Source: Clostridiales bacterium
Lineage (GTDB): Bacteria > Bacillota > Clostridia > Lachnospirales > Lachnospiraceae
Assembly: GCA_012523775.1 (NCBI GenBank)
Contig: JAAYTK010000011.1
Location: forward strand, 1-33,986
Length of the DNA: 33,986 bases
Reading direction: 5' to 3'
Part shown: in pieces, positions 32,862-33,986 of the stretch
Layout of the letters: each line of letters begins with the position of its first letter
How positions within the stretch are numbered: position 1 is the first letter of the stretch
Position numbers and translations under genes: made by a program
The notes under the pieces: model-generated
Told to the model about the DNA's origin: nothing
Seen by the model: the letters and a program-made list of their open reading frames with translations, nothing else
Databases searched by the model: none

Positions 32862-33492
32862 ATTAATACCTCCTGATTATAGAATAAGTACGGAATGAAG
32901 AATTGCTTGCTAAAATTCCTAAACTTGATTATAACAAAAAAAACGACTATATAAAAGGTTTATTTTAATATATTTTAAATAAATGTATAAATAGCATGAA
33001 TATGGTAAAATAAGGGAATTTTGCAGGTAAAACAGAACGATAAAACACAATAAAAAAGGCTCTCTGACAGAGCCAAAAAAAGAGGAGAAGCCCGGTAGAG
33101 GGGGGAGGGTAGCTGCCGGGCTTGTTTTATGAAAAAAATTATCTAATAGGCTAAATTTGATTATATCAATTCTTTAATAACTAATAACTTTTCTGTTAGG
33201 TCTATTATAGGTTTTAATTATGATGTTTGTGTGGATAGTTTATGAACAATTTGTTAATATTTTATTTGCATCATTATTTGACATATATTTTATGTTTTCG
33301 CATTTGTGGCTTTTTTGCCTTAAATAACATATGATATAATAAGAAAGATGTAGGATATTGTTGTCGATATTGGTATAATTCATTTTATAGGAAGCAGTAA
33401 CATCAATTGCAGAGTTTTATTTTGTGTCCAATGTGAATAATAGTAGTAACAAACATTTAAAAACCATTCAACTTTAGGGAGCAGGTGGTTAT
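32862..33492. other. 631-base gene-poor region with two strong hairpins
   Basis: No convincing protein gene is seen on either strand. Its left part holds the upp leader. Its middle has a pair of stable hairpins, listed separately. The right part is very AT-rich and includes a TATAAT at 33335-33340 with a weak TTTTTG 17 bases before it, a possible promoter for the gene at 33493. A TTGACA near 33279 has no good -10 partner. Confidence 0.6.
33052..33130. terminator. Tandem hairpins, terminator pair or small structured RNA
   Basis: Hairpin 1 is GGCTCT-CTGAC-AGAGCC (33058-33074), flanked by A6 and A7. Hairpin 2 joins AAGCCCGG to CCGGGCTT (about 33088-33122) around a purine-rich GAGGGGGGAGGG loop and is followed by GTTTT. 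On the minus strand both are trailed by T-runs, so they look like tandem minus-strand terminators. On the plus strand only hairpin 2 does. No minus-strand gene lies to the right, so an unannotated RNA may end here. Confidence 0.6.
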
Positions 33493-33951
33493 ATGGCTAA
33501 TGTATTTAGAAAACTAATTAGAAAGGAATTAGGTGATATAAATTATCATCGCTATTCTTCCTTTATAAAGAAAGATATAAATAACCGAAGTGTTGACAGT
33601 CAGACTATATTTAACGACATGTATGAAAAACTAAAATGTCATGATCTTAAGTCAATATCAAAAATGCACAACAGACTTAATGATACTATGCTTCTGGCTT
33701 TTAGAATTACTAAGAACTTTTTCTTTGCATTTTTATTTTACCTAATTGCATCCTTATATCTATTTTTTCGTGATATGAGTCCGGAGCTAACTGTAATATC
33801 ATTAATCCTTGTTAATATATGCTTTATCTATAAAACCTATGAATTTATATCGAATAAATTCTGCTATATAGATGCCCAAATAATTCTTGTATATAAGGCA
33901 GTGCTGGATCGGATTATTATTAATGAGCGAAAAGGTATGAGTGAAAAGTAG
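33493..33951 (+). CDS. Unrecognised small membrane protein
   Basis: I do not recognise this 152-residue protein. The first 70 residues are polar and lysine-rich (KLIRKELGDINYHRYSSFIKKD). Two hydrophobic helices follow near residues 75-92 (FFFAFLFYLIASLYLFF) and 96-115 (SPELTVISLILVNICFIYK), forming a hairpin in the membrane. The C-terminal 35 residues are again partly polar. The ATG has a fair ribosome-binding site (AGGTGG). It stands alone at the window end, so context gives little clue; a cytoplasmic N terminus with a two-helix anchor is all that can be said. Confidence 0.7.
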   Translation: MANVFRKLIRKELGDINYHRYSSFIKKDINNRSVDSQTIFNDMYEKLKCHDLKSISKMHNRLNDTMLLAFRITKNFFFAFLFYLIASLYLFFRDMSPELTVISLILVNICFIYKTYEFISNKFCYIDAQIILVYKAVLDRIIINERKGMSEK

Positions 33952-33986
33952 TTAAGATAAGAATAATAAAGTAAGCGAATATAAAT

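Overview
The window is AT-rich, gene-dense DNA that looks like a chromosome of an anaerobic Firmicute, most likely a Lachnospiraceae (Clostridium cluster XIVa) relative. The grounds are the strong Gram-positive ribosome-binding sites, the run recJ-apt-relA-hydrolase-hemZ-hisS...aspS, a ferredoxin-linked indolepyruvate oxidoreductase, an ECF-type vitamin transporter and a cobalamin riboswitch. The placement is inferred from protein families and gene order, not from a database search.

Layout. (1) 1-139: the 3' end of a group II intron (last codons of its reverse transcriptase, then domains V and VI). (2) 147-1436: an OhrR-type MarR repressor and a divergent Frm2/Hbn1-like nitroreductase, sharing a control region with two OhrR-like operators. 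(3) 1588-3828: ogt and pepF, then degV on the other strand. (4) 4968-13295: the housekeeping block recJ, apt, relA, a metallo-beta-lactamase-fold hydrolase, hemZ and hisS. (5) 13389-19201: an accessory block lying between hisS and aspS, with a LysR regulator, an orphan sugar-type binding lipoprotein and two cytoplasmic carbohydrate esterases; a small Dabb protein and aspS follow. (6) 21759-29260: an aryl-acid operon with a sodium:solute symporter, two phenylacetate-CoA ligases, IorA/IorB and two tandem-ACT proteins. (7) 29343-29543: cspA. (8) 29667-31026, minus strand: a promoter, cobalamin riboswitch, DUF4430 (transcobalamin-C-like) surface protein and ECF S component, which together look like a B12 or corrinoid uptake unit. 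(9) galM, upp (minus), a 631-base gene-poor stretch with two strong hairpins, and a small unrecognised two-helix membrane protein.

How the genes work together. The aryl operon can interconvert aryl acids, aryl-acetyl-CoA and arylpyruvates: a carrier moves the acid, PaaK makes the CoA ester, and IorAB links it to the 2-oxoacid and ferredoxin. The ACT proteins are plausible aromatic amino acid sensors. The hisS-aspS insert looks like uptake (binding protein) and deacetylation (SGNH and SASA esterases) of acetylated plant oligosaccharides, with permease subunits encoded elsewhere. The most interesting parts are the riboswitch/DUF4430/ECF unit, the duplicated PaaK-ACT modules with a palindrome in the operon leader, the paired inverted repeat around the binding-protein promoter, and the hisS leader, whose anti-Shine-Dalgarno can pair with either of two copies of its target. 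None of these is proven new from sequence alone.
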